64,000 nt of DNA, from the NCBI GenBank assembly GCA_949152475.1, contig OX424555.1:97745515-97809514 (forward strand). Direction: 5' to 3'. The translations under genes and the position numbers were made by a program. This DNA comes from Terebella lapidaria (taxonomy: Eukaryota; Annelida; Polychaeta; Terebellida; Terebellidae). How positions within the stretch are numbered: the first letter of the stretch is position 1; each line of letters starts with the position of its first letter. Below the pieces are notes generated by a model. That model saw only the letters and a program-made list of their open reading frames with translations, searched no databases and had not been told where the DNA came from. Below, piece by piece: positions 10,508 to 21,743 of this stretch.

Positions 10508-11419
10508 GATTAGAAAATGCATACGAGAGAAACAAATTAGGACAGCAAAGATGCACTCGGAGAAGTAAAAGTCATCTAATATAACATACATGTACAGCCA
10601 GGAATGAAATGGAAAGTTAATACAGAAGTGTGACTGTACATGTATGTTGGTTATGTTAAATTCTAACCTGCTAAACAGTTATACAGAAAATCATTGATCG
10701 CTTCTATGGGTTTTTGCCGAGGTCCAACAGCTAATATACCAGTACATGTATGTTCAATTTCTAGGATATATTTGATACATGTAGGTGATTATGCAGACTT
10801 TTAATTTCTAATAAACATTTACAAGTTTTTGAGCAGGTATTGATAACAAGAAGCAATAATACACAACTTGACTGTTCCTATGGGGTTATTCCACACATAT
10901 TAATGGGAGTTAAAGACTAAAACAGGAGGAAACCTAACAAATGATTAGGTATGAGTAAGATGCAGGAGATAACAGGGACTATAGCAGGTATATAGGGAAC
11001 ATACATGTATCAATACAATAACATCTAAAATTATTCCCCACAAATTACAACAGAGAACAGGTTAGTTTAAAGGAGTAGGTACAGACATCTATAACTGTTA
11101 CCAAGGATACCTGAAGTTATTGATCATGCCGTAGCCTCACTGTCAGAAAGATACATCAAAACATGTAAATAATCAAGAACATACAAAATCAAGTTACAGT
11201 GCATTTCTGATCTGAATTCTAACACCCTTTAAATCTTTAAGTGAAACCAAACAGAGCAAAATAATGTGAATATGAATACAGGTGACAAACTTCTTCTAAA
11301 GGGGTTCCTAGTCCGATATTGGAAACACTTCTGCTTTGGTATGAAGTTTGCACTTCATATCAAATACGAGCAAGCAAATACATGTATCTCACTGCACACA
11401 TTTAGTGACCTGCTCCCCC
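10508..11419. other. Probable LRRC45 3' UTR / spacer
   Basis: No gene, repeat or RNA was recognised. It is AT-rich and lies directly after the LRRC45 stop codon (- strand). Confidence 0.4.
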
Positions 11420-14400
11420 TCACCTGGGCATGAAGGGTGACTTGGTAGTGTAGCTGTGGAAGGCTGACTGTAACATTGCCATGCGCTGGTGGTCAGAGTC
11501 GACCATGTGTCTGATCTCGGCCTCCTTTGTCTTCAGGCGCTCCTGGAGCATGAAAATCTCCCGGTCCTTCTCCTCCACCGTCGTCCGCAGCTTTGTGTTC
11601 ACCTCTGTCACAGGGAAAGAAGAAATATTACCATTTTAATAAAAGTCTGGCTCTATCCTCTACAACATGTTCCCTCTAAAAGGCCTGAGTTTACCTGTAA
11701 GCTCCCGTTCAAGGCGGCTGATCTTGTCGTAGAGTTCAGACTGCGAGTGACGTTCCTCCTCCATCTTCTGTATTTTCTGGTTGAGGTCGAGTTTCACCTT
11801 GTTGACCTCTGCCATAACTTCGTTGTTCTTCCCAGCGACCTCCTGCAACAAAAACCAGCCTCAGATATAAAATGAAGGTCCTCTGGTGTAGTGGTTTAGC
11901 TGCAGAACTCAAAGTTGTGGAATGGTTGGTTTGAATCTCATAATTGTCTTGGGTGTTCAAGTATAACCACACTAGGCCCATGCTCTGACCTGGTTGAGGT
12001 TGTCTATGCGGTGTCGCAGTGTCTCGTTCTCCAGGACAAGGTTGGCATTACGGGACTGCAGCTCGGTGATCGAGGTCGCCTGTTGTGCCGAGTGACTCTG
12101 CAGCTCGTCCTTCGACGTCGTCAGCATCCGGATCTTCTCCATCAGCTGCTGACAGCGCTGCTCCTGTGGACAAAGTTTTTGCTGGTCTGTAACTCTGCAC
12201 AGAATATTCCTCAGAGAACTACATGTGGGATTGTGTGATCAAAGTTTGGGATACATGTAGTGAGCCATTGGAAACATATCCTGATAAACGATTGAAAACT
12301 TTTATTGCTCCAAAATAAAGACTGAGATTGTTTTCACACCAATCATGGGAACAAACAATGATGTTGGCGATGTAGAACAATACACACACGTGTTTGAGCA
12401 AACAAGGATGTTAGTGATGTCAACAACACATCATGTAGAGGTACATAGGCGATTGATATGGTGGCTATGTCAAGCTTCATTCCAGCTGGAACTTTGATCA
12501 CCTGATGATATTTCTTTCTATATGTAAGACTCAATCTTCCTTTCTATGTGTAGGGCTCAATCTATAAATGCAGGAAATGGAACTTGGAATTCCCCCCAAC
12601 AGATGAGAAGCAGAACTAAGTACCAGCAAACTTACCTCCTCGTGTTTCATCCTCTGTTTGGCTGCGGAGAACTGCTCCTCAGCGTGGAGTTTCTCGGTGG
12701 CGAGGTGGTTTTTGTGGCGACTGACTTCCTCCTCCAGCTCAATTCGAGTCAGCTCCAGCTTCTGGATACGCTCCTTCAGCAGCTTCTCCGTGTCCTCGGC
12801 GTCCTGCCGGATACGCTGCATCTGGGGGAGGAGAAGGGGGAGGAATGTTTAGGAGTGTGTCCAAGGAATCCATTGATACCTAAACTGTTCCTTACCAGTA
12901 TGTCAGAGTACAGTGGTCCCCCTCAGATAAGACCCCCCTCAACAAAGACTTCCCCCTCTGTAAAGACTTTTTCTTGTGGCGCTAGGGTGATTTTAACATG
13001 TAAATGAACCCCTCTAATAAGACATCCCCTTAGATAAGACCTTAATTTTGTGGCTGAAGGGTAGGTCTTATCTGAGGGGGACCACTGTATTGTATAACAA
13101 GTATCACATGCATAGCTCACTATATGTATTGTAAGTTAGAATGTTTCTATTGTAAGGAACTGGTATCGAACCTCTCTGACTTTGATCTCATCATTCTCTC
13201 GGTATGCGTCCTTCAGCTTCTGTTTCTCAAACTGTAGCTTCTCTGTTGAAAGAGGACATATAAAAGAATTGAAATTGAACATTCCACTCTGTCCTGTAGG
13301 ACCTGTTCTTTGGCTTTTTTTCCCCGATTACTCACCCTCAAACTGAGCACCCTTGATCTTGCTCTCAGCATGAGCTGAAGTCAATTGCTCCTTGAGGTCA
13401 AAAATCGTCTCCTGCTGACCTTTGCACTTCCGTTCAAGATCATCAACCTGTGTGAGATATATCATCTCTTTGTTTCAATCTGTTCAAACGTCTAGAAATC
13501 AATAATCTCAACTTACAGCTATTGTGTATGCTCGAAGATATGTCACAATACTGTTTGAGCAACAGTACTACATACTGACCTTATTTGTCAGCTCTACTGT
13601 AGTACACATTACTATTTGGGCCACAGTTCTATGTACTGACCTTATTTGTCAGCTCTACTGTAGTACACATTACTATTTGGGCCACAGTTCTATGTACTGA
13701 CTTTATTTGTCAGCTCTAATGTAGTATACATTACTATTTGGGCCACAGTTCTACATACTGACCTTATTTGTCAGCTCTACTGTAGTACACATTACTATTT
13801 GGGCCACAGTTCTATGTACTGACCTTATTTGTCAGCTCTACTGTAGTACACATTACTATTTGGGCCACAGTTCTACGTACTGACCTTATTTGTTAGCTCT
13901 ACTGTAGTACACATTACTATTTGGGCCACAGTTCTATGTACTGACCTTATTTGTCAGCTCTACTGTAGTACACATTACTATTTGGGCCACAGTTCTATGT
14001 ACTGACCTTATTTGTCAGCTCTACTGTAGTACACATTACTATTTGGGCCACAGTTCTATGTACTGACTTTATTTGTCAGCTCTAATGTAGTATACATTAC
14101 TATTTGGGCCACAGTTCTACATACTGACCTTATTTGTCAGCTCTACTGTAGTACACATTACTATTTGGGCCACAGTTCTACGTACTGACCTTATTTGTCA
14201 GCTCTACTGTAGTACACATTACTATTTGGGCCACAGTTCTACGTACTAACCTTATTTGTCAGCTCTACTGTAGTACACATTACTATTTGGGCCACAGTTC
14301 TATGTACTGACCTTATTTGTCAGCTCTACTGTAGTACACATTACTATTTGGGCCACAGTTCTACGTACTGACCTTATTTGTCAGCTCTACTGTAGTACAC

Positions 14401-17400
14401 ATTACTATTTGGGCCACAGTTCTACGTACTAACCTTATTTGTCAGCTCTACTGTAGTACACATTACTATTTGGGCCACAGTTCTATGTACTGACCTTATT
14501 TGTCAGCTCTACTGTAGTACACATTACTATTTGGGCCACAGTTCTACGTACTAACCTTATTTGTCAGCTCTACTGTAGTACACATTACTATTTGGGCCAC
14601 AGTTCTATGTACTGACCTTATTTGTCAGCTCTACTGTAGTACACATTACTATTTGGGCCACAGTTCTACGTACTGACCTTATTTGTCAGCTCTACTGTAG
14701 TACACATTACTATTTGGGCCACAGTTCTACGTACTAACCTTATTTGTCAGCTCTACTGTAGTACACATTACTATTTGGGCCACAGTTCTATGTACTGACC
14801 TTATTTGTCAGCTCTACTGTAGTACACATTCCTATTTGGGCCACAGTTCTACGTACTGACCTTATTTGCCAGCTCTACTGTAGTACACATTACTATTTGG
14901 GCCACAGTTCTACATACTGACCTTATTTGTCAGCTCTACTGTAGTACACATTACTATTTGGGCCACAGTTCTACACACTTACCTTATTTGTCAGCTCTAC
15001 TGTAGTACACATTACTATTTGGGCCACAGTTCTACGTACTGACCTTATTTGTCAGCTCTACTGTAGTACACATTACTATTTTGGCCACAGTTCTATGTAC
15101 TAACCTTATTTGTCAGCTCTACTGTAGTACACATTACTATTTGGGCCACAGTTCTATGTACTGACCTTATTTGTCAGCTCTACTGTAGTACACATTACTA
15201 TTTGGGCCACAGTTCTACATACTGACCTTATTTGCCAGCTCTACTGTAGTACACATTACTATTTGGGCCACAGTTCTACGTACTAACCTTATTTGTCAGC
15301 TCTACTGTAGTACACATTACTATTTGGGCCACAGTTCTACGTACTGACCTTATTTGTCAGCTCTACTGTAGTACACATTACTATTTGGGCCACAGTTCTA
15401 TGTACTGACCTTATTTGTCAGCTCTACTGTAGTACACATTACTATTTGGGCCACAGTTCTACGTACTGACCTTATTTGCCAGCTCTACTGTAGTACACAT
15501 TACTATTTGGGCCACAGTTCTATGTACTGACCTTATTTGTCAGCTCTACTGTAGTACACATTACTATTTGGGCCACAGTTCTACGTACTGACCTTATTTG
15601 TCAGCTCTACTGTAGTACACATTACTATTTGGGCCACAGTTCTATGTACTGACCTTATTTGTCAGCTCTACTGTAGTACACATTACTATTTGGGCCACAG
15701 TTCTACGTACTGACCTTATTTGCCAGCTCTACTGTAGTACACATTACTATTTGGGCCACAGTTCTACGTACTGACCTTATTTGTCAGCTCTACTGTAGTA
15801 CACATTACTATTTGGGCCACAGTTCTACGTACTGACCTTATTTGCCAGCTCTACTGTAGTACACATTACTATTTGGGCCACAGTTCTACGTACTGACCTT
15901 ATTTGCCAGCTCTACTGTAGTACACATTACTACAGTAAAACCTGCAATGTAAGGACACCCACATATCCAAGCAAAAGTGTCCTTACATTGGAGGTGTCCT
16001 TTCATTAAAGGTGCGCCGTTATGTGTTCATCACCGTTTCAAAACAGTATTGAATACAATGTATTCACTGTTGCTTCAGTATATTTTCATTCATTCACTCA
16101 TTTATATATTTCAATATCAAGTATTGATTTCTTTTAATATATACTAGTATAACCCAGTATATTTATTCATTTATTTGATACTTCTAATGTCAAGAATATA
16201 AAAAAAAAATGCGGAGCTTTCAGTCATTTTATCAGAATGTTTGACAAAAACAAATTGACACAAATAATACACACACATACATGCACACACAAAAATTTAG
16301 ATTTGTAAAAAGTCTGTGATGTTCTTCTGCTGGGCTTGTGATTGCTGGTTGACACGATATTGCCGGAACTGTTCAAAGAACTGGTGTCCAAATTTATGCA
16401 ACTTCTTGTCACTGGTTGTCTGCACAAAGTCGATGATTTCGGACAAGCTTCCAAACGCCTTCTTTGAAGTTAGTGATGGCTTGTCTTCTGGCTTGTCATC
16501 CTTGTTATCACCGTCGTCCTGATCACTGTCATCATCACTGGCAGGCTGCTCACCCCGGGCAATGGCACGGAGCTCGTGCTCCCACTCGTCACTAGTGGTC
16601 TCTGTCGTGGGAGTGTCCTCATCGAGGGAGACAAACTCCTCCCATGAAGTGGAGCCGAGGACACCACGGATGGCGAGCTGACTGAGGGGAATGTCATCCT
16701 CGTCGTCGTACTCATCTGGAATTGATGGCGCCTGAAATCCGCACTTCACGAAGCACTTCGTTACCGTTGACTGTGGAAGGTTTTCCCAAGCCAAGTTTAG
16801 CCACACAATGGCATCGCGAACAGTCACACGTTTGGCAAAGTCCTTTGAGGTGGCACTGTCTTGCTGGTCAACCATTGACACTAGGTGGCGCATCAGTCGC
16901 TTCCTGTAGTTAGCCTTAACTGCGTTGATGATCCCCGCATCCAGTGGCTGCAGGCGTGACGTGGTGTTTGGCGGCAGGAAAGCGAGTTTCACGTTGCTTC
17001 GTTTTATGTCAGGATGTGCTGCACAGTTATCAATGAAAAGCAGAATGTTCCTTTTCTGACTGCGCATGATAGAGTTCACCTTGTCAAGCCACTCTGAGAA
17101 AACAATTGACGTCATCCACGCTTTTTTGTTGGCCCGATAAGTCACAGGCAGCACGGAGGCATTCCCCTTGAAACAGCGAGGGTTGGCTGATCTGCCGATC
17201 ACGAGTGGAGTAAGTTTTTCACCAGTCACAGAACATGCAAGCAGCACTGTGAGGCGCTCCTTTGATTGTTTTGTCCCCTTGCTGGAGTCTCCTTTAACAA
17301 TCATTGACTTCGGCGTCATTGTACGGAACAGTAGAGCTGTCTCGTCGGCGTTGAATATGTCCTGCGGACGGTATCCCTCTGTGATAGAAGGTAGGCGTTT

Positions 17401-20400
17401 GGTCCAGTCAGCAACAGCATCCTCACACACGTCGGCAGCTTCACCACACAGTCGCGCGAAAACAACGTTGTGCCGTTTCTGCCAGGCGTCCAGCCAACCA
17501 TTCGATGCTGTGAAGTTTTCCTTGCCCTGGTCCGCAGCGAGCATCAGTGCTTTTTCTTTAATCATAGGTCCGCTGATTGGAACGTTTTTGGAACGAGCTG
17601 TCGTGAACCATTCCCACACCAGTTTGTCCAGTTCGTCGTACACAATCTTGCGTCGCTTGACATACTTTAAGTCCGACCGAGCTCCGGCTTCCCATTCCTT
17701 GAGGATGGCGGCGCGATTTTCTTTGATGCCTGCGATCTGTGTTTTACCGCAGTTAAGTAACTGAGCAACGGCTCGACAAGACTTTCCACTGTCGAGCTCC
17801 TTGATTACGTTTACACGTTGTTCAAGTGTGAGAGTTTTGCGTTTTCCGCTCATTGTATTGAATTGTGATTTCTTGAATTGTAAGTCTGAGACCAGCAAAA
17901 ATTATGAAAAGGATTAGATATCCTCCCATATTTATACCCACAGAAATCAAGGTGTTTTTATCACGTTTGTATGGGACATGTTATTGTAATTGTGAAAATA
18001 GACACCCAGTGATGCGCTTCATTTCCGATGTCACAAACGACAATGCAAAATTACTGATGTGAAAAATTGTTGTAAAAACACTGTGGCGGCAGACGAGTCT
18101 GCATGGTTACACACTTCATTAGTTACATTTGGGTCCACACTACCAGGCCTACGTCCTCCCCCCTACTTCTCCCCCCACTCCTCCCCCGATGTTTCCAATT
18201 CAATGAATGGTTCACTGAATGCCTGGCTCAATGCTTGTTGATACTGACAGCCAATCGCAATCGCGATCTCTGACACCTGGCGACTAACGATGTAAACACT
18301 GGCGAGATTTCGTGGCGAGACATCAACGTGATTAAGATTATGGACGTTTTGGCCGCTCATTACGGCCGGTTTCTACAGTAGTTATTGTCCGTTGTCCGCG
18401 TTCTGCGGGTGTCCGTCCATCTGGGGTTGTTTATCATTGAAGTGGGTTCGTGAATGAACAATTGTCCGTACATGACAGTTTGGCCGTTCATCTGGGGGGC
18501 CGTCCATTGGAGGGGGGAGTGTATTTGGGCCACAGTTCTACGTACTGACCTTATTTGTCAGCTCTACTGTAGTACACATTACTATTTGGGCCACAGTTCT
18601 ATGTACTGACCTTATTTGTCAGCTCTACTGTAGTACACATTACTATTTGGGCCACAGTTCTATGTACTGACCTTATTTGTCAGCTCTACTGTAGTACACA
18701 TTACTATTTGGGCCACAGTTCTACGTACTGACCTTATTTGCCAGCTCTACTGTAGTACACATTACTATTTGGGCCACAGTTCTACGTACTGACCTTATTT
18801 GCCAGCTCTACTGTAGTACACATTACTATTTGGGCCACAGTTCTACGTACTGACCTTATTTGTCAGCTCTACTGTAGTACACATTACTATTTGGGCCACA
18901 GTTCTACATACTGACCTTATTTGTCAGCTCTACTGTAGTACACATTACTATTTGGGCCACAGTTCTACGTACTGACCTTATTTGCCAGCTCTACTGTAGT
19001 ACACATTACTATTTGGGCCACAGTTCTACGTACTGACCTTATTTGCCAGCTCTACTGTAGTACACATTACTATTTGGGCCACAGTTCTACATACTGACCT
19101 TATTTGCCAGCTCTACTGTGGTCTCATTCAGAGTTATCAACTCCTTCTGTAGCTTCCCCTCAACCACTGCTCGGTCCTGTTTGGCAAAAATATCATGAAA
19201 CAGTTTGTTGTCTTCAATGTCAGTACTTACAGTGAAATACTATGGAAAGCTGGTCAATTCTCACATGTCGCTTCTTGGATGTCACACTATCTTCCATAGA
19301 AATCCAGTTGGTTTCAGCACTTTTTTTTACACTAGATTACCCTTGAGCACTATCACATAATTTTCCGTTGAACATAAGTGGCGGATTCAGTTGTTGTACA
19401 GACCTCCCTGTCACGTCTGAGTTCGAGCTGATGTTGCCGAGAACTCTCTGCTTGCTCCTCCTTTGCTCTAGCAACCACCGCGCTCAGCTCCGCAACTTTG
19501 CTCTCAGACATCGCTAGCTCTGACTCCGCAAGTGAAAACCTACCGAAACGTAGAAGACAGGCAACTGGCAAACAGTTCAAAACCAAGTCAGAGACCATAC
19601 CAAGTTGTGGTGAGAATGATTTGCACATATGAGAACAAAATGATGATTGACACCACATACTTTGTAGCCAGTGTGTTGAACTGTTCCTTCCGTTCCTCCA
19701 GAGCTTCCTGTAGAGCAGCGATTCTCTCTGCAGCGGTCCTGAGACAACAAAAACATTGCAACATCACAGCATGGCAACCTCTGCCATAAGATTCAACAAT
19801 GACAATCATACTTACCTGTTTGTTTTCTTCATAGCAGCTTCCTGTCGATCCAGTTTGCCCAGCAAATCAACCATCTGCAACAGGTCACAAGTGACTATTG
19901 CCAGTACTTCACAGACACACATATTCCCAGGATCAACATCACACAGGATTAGGTAAGAATCAATACCAAACAGTCATACCTCAGTCTGACGAGTTTTCTT
20001 CAAGCAATGTATCTCTTCACTCAGCATGTGCTGCCTTTGTTGGAAGTCTGTCGTCATGGATGCGCGATCACCGTTGTGTGAGACGGCTTTCTCTGAATAC
20101 ATATTACACAATTCATTCTAACAGACTTTAATCAACAAGTACATTTTGATTGAGGATTTGAAAGTTGTGCAAAACTTACCGATGGACCTGAGAATGTCTG
20201 TAGGAATGTTGTTTCCAGCCAAGTCGATCTTGACGATCGTTTTGTTGTAATCAAGGGCACTGAGCAGAGCTCGTCCTCCGATCAAACCAATGTTATTCCA
20301 TCTCAGATCTGGCCAGAAACAATGCACGCTACTGGTAACGACTGGCCCGCATCTATAGGTACTGAGCAATTCAATCACACAAAACTATCAACATTGCGGC

Positions 20401-21743
20401 TGGAGTCTTGCCTCACCAAGTGACCGGAGCGTTGAGTTACGCTTGAGAGCAGCCGCAAGCTCTGTCGCCCCGTCATGGTTAATTTGATTGTTCCGCAGGT
20501 CCAGCACTTGTAGCACTGGGTTAGAACCCAGACCCTCACAGAACACACTGAACGATGTATCCAGCATCCCCATCGCATTCCACTCTAAGCACATGCTGCG
20601 GGTACAGACAAACAATCAATCACTGCTGATATATTTGAGACTAAAGTGACAGTAAATAATAATAATAATATAATAATAATATTCAGATTTATTTAACGAC
20701 GGTCCATGATGATAGGCAATTCTGCCTGTCTTCCCCATCCCCCGTCGGGTGACAATTTAGAATTTGGAAAGCACATTCGAATGGAGAAACCTTTGCATTG
20801 CCAGGATGAAAACTCCACCTACTTTGTGCCGGTGACGGGGATCGAACCCGCGTCACCTACCGCCTCTGAGCTTCGTTGCTATCTGTTGCTATCTGCAGAT
20901 TTGCTATCTGTTGCTATCTGCAGATTTGTTATCTGTAGTTACCTGAGCAGGGATTTGTTCTGCCGTAGCAATCGACCGATACCTTCAGTAGCTGTCCCTC
21001 GGATGTTGTTACCCTGTTAGAAACATGATAATTCACTCAAATACATCTTATAATCATCACCGACATACATATTACACTGTCATCATGAGTAAAAGATAAC
21101 CGCACTTTCCAAGTTCCAACAACGGATTACATTATAAAACAGCTTAGCCTTAGACAGTTTGCATAGTAAAAGTAGATCTAGATAGATAGACATATTTATA
21201 CTAACCTTCAGATCAAGTTTTTTGCAGGCCACATTTCCAACCAGCCCATGTGCAATAGCTTTGATACCTGAAATCACAGTAGACAAATTATAATCCATGT
21301 TTTAAAACAACAACAACAACAACAAAAACATGACAAAAACCTATCATCATATAAGTTGCACAGACTGCTACTTACCCTCTTCAGGAATCATGCAGTCATT
21401 GAGTTTGACCTCAAAGAATGCCCTGTCACTGGTCAGCACCTTGGCAAGTACAGCACAGGTCTGCACAGAGAGGCTGTTTGTCGACAGATTTAGGCAGTAA
21501 CCGCCACGCCGTGGGTTTTTCTGGCAGCTACAGGACATAAAACAACAAGTGAAGTATAACATGTATTGACCACATTGATGACTGACATATGTAAACATTT
21601 CTTCAAATCAGTGTCACTTTACCCCCAATAACTTAATTATATCATATTCACCTGGCAACTTGATTCAGAATGCAGTCTTGTGGTTCCACTTTATGATTCT
21701 TGCAAAGTCGCAAGTAAGTATCGCGAAACTCCTCCAAATTCAT
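11420..21743 (-). CDS. LRRC45: Leucine-rich repeat-containing protein 45 (centrosomal linker protein)
   Basis: Seventeen exons on the - strand: 21652-21743, 21376-21527, 21206-21267, 20943-21013, 20417-20595, 20180-20308, 19980-20092, 19816-19874, 19661-19738, 19404-19539, 19099-19176, 13336-13447, 13172-13242, 12636-12821, 11990-12163, 11695-11842 and 11420-11604. All are GT-AG and in phase, giving 674 residues (human about 670). Residues 1-40 begin [14 protein letters not shown]. Leucine-rich repeats fill about 45-228 ([26 protein letters not shown]). A long coiled coil fills about 230-660 ([20 protein letters not shown]). In vertebrates LRRC45 is a component of the fibrous linker between centrioles. 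The exon 10 acceptor (GGTAG, at 19540) was chosen by phase. Intron 11 (13448-19098) contains a minisatellite and a transposon. Confidence 0.92.
12911..13087. mobile_element. Tigger/pogo-like MITE, 177 bp
   Basis: Perfect 24-bp inverted ends beginning CAGTGGTCCCCCTCAGATAA, flanked by TA (12909-12910 and 13088-13089). CAGT ends with TA duplication are typical of pogo/Tigger derivatives. It lies in LRRC45 intron 13. Confidence 0.8.
13540..15930 (-). repeat. 61-bp minisatellite, downstream part (LRRC45 intron 11)
   Basis: About 39 copies of a 61-bp unit. Read on the LRRC45 strand, each unit has CAGTAGAGCTGACAAATAAG followed by gtcagtacgtagaactg, then tggcccaaatagtaatgtgta. The first part is the 3' end of exon 11, and GTCAGT is its 5' splice site. 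Units with gtcagt, gttagt and one gtaagt (near 14965) alternate, and every unit I read keeps GT. A six-unit block (366 bp) is duplicated: the marked units near 13693 recur near 14059. The leftmost units are degenerate. It is continuous with the part at 18522-19120. Confidence 0.93.
15933..18521 (-). mobile_element. Tigger/pogo DNA transposon, apparently full length
   Basis: 2,589 bp between TA duplications at 15931-15932 and 18522-18523. The left end is CAGTAAAACCTGCAATGTAA. The right end, read inward, is CACTCCCCCCTCCAATGGAC. The two match at about 18 of the first 28 bases. It interrupts a single 61-bp unit at CATTAC|TA|TTTGGG, so both boundaries are exact. It encodes one uninterrupted transposase on the - strand, the same orientation as LRRC45. 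Confidence 0.9.
16297..17853 (-). CDS. Tigger/pogo-family DDE transposase
   Basis: 518 residues starting at MSGKRKTLT, placed where homology begins; an in-frame ATG at 17898 would add 15 residues. The N-terminal half carries two helix-turn-helix DNA-binding regions: a psq-type at about residues 5-55 and a CENP-B-type at about 65-135 with [11 protein letters not shown]. The DDE catalytic core follows: FNADETALL (first Asp), [12 protein letters not shown] (second Asp) and LQPLDAGII (third Asp, 29 residues after the second). [10 protein letters not shown] matches TIGD/Tigger proteins. The C-terminal tail is acidic ([18 protein letters not shown]). The frame is intact, with no stop or frameshift, and the catalytic triad is present. 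The protein could be active if expressed. Confidence 0.9.
   Translation of the reverse strand: MSGKRKTLTLEQRVNVIKELDSGKSCRAVAQLLNCGKTQIAGIKENRAAILKEWEAGARSDLKYVKRRKIVYDELDKLVWEWFTTARSKNVPISGPMIKEKALMLAADQGKENFTASNGWLDAWQKRHNVVFARLCGEAADVCEDAVADWTKRLPSITEGYRPQDIFNADETALLFRTMTPKSMIVKGDSSKGTKQSKERLTVLLACSVTGEKLTPLVIGRSANPRCFKGNASVLPVTYRANKKAWMTSIVFSEWLDKVNSIMRSQKRNILLFIDNCAAHPDIKRSNVKLAFLPPNTTSRLQPLDAGIINAVKANYRKRLMRHLVSMVDQQDSATSKDFAKRVTVRDAIVWLNLAWENLPQSTVTKCFVKCGFQAPSIPDEYDDEDDIPLSQLAIRGVLGSTSWEEFVSLDEDTPTTETTSDEWEHELRAIARGEQPASDDDSDQDDGDNKDDKPEDKPSLTSKKAFGSLSEIIDFVQTTSDKKLHKFGHQFFEQFRQYRVNQQSQAQQKNITDFLQI
18522..19120 (-). repeat. 61-bp minisatellite, exon-proximal part
   Basis: About ten more units of the 61-bp repeat. 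The array meets LRRC45 exon 11, whose last 20 or so bases (GAGCTGGCAAATAAG, ending at 19099) form part of the first unit. The real donor is at 19097-19098, and the array extends from there downstream into the intron. Confidence 0.93.
20655..20880 (-). repeat. tRNA-derived SINE
   Basis: Read on the - strand: AGCTCAGAGGCGGTAGGTGA, then the Pol III B box GGTTCGATCCC (about 20837-20849 on +), a unique body, and a tail TTAAATAAATCTGAAT followed by (ATT)n. The B box, weak A-box-like head and (ATT)n tail support a SINE. The body family was not identified. It lies in LRRC45 intron 4. Confidence 0.75.
20881..20940. repeat. Short ATCTGTTGCT tandem repeat
   Basis: A 26-base unit of the form GCTATCTGTTGCTATCTGCA is repeated about twice between the SINE and LRRC45 exon 4. 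Confidence 0.7.

Noticed and set aside
13540-15930. CRISPR-like regular array
   Set aside because: Units are contiguous 61-bp repeats with no unique spacers, in an animal intron; it is a minisatellite.
17168-17764. 198-codon frame on the + strand inside the Tigger element
   Set aside because: Shadow of the transposase, which is on the opposite strand and has clear DDE motifs.
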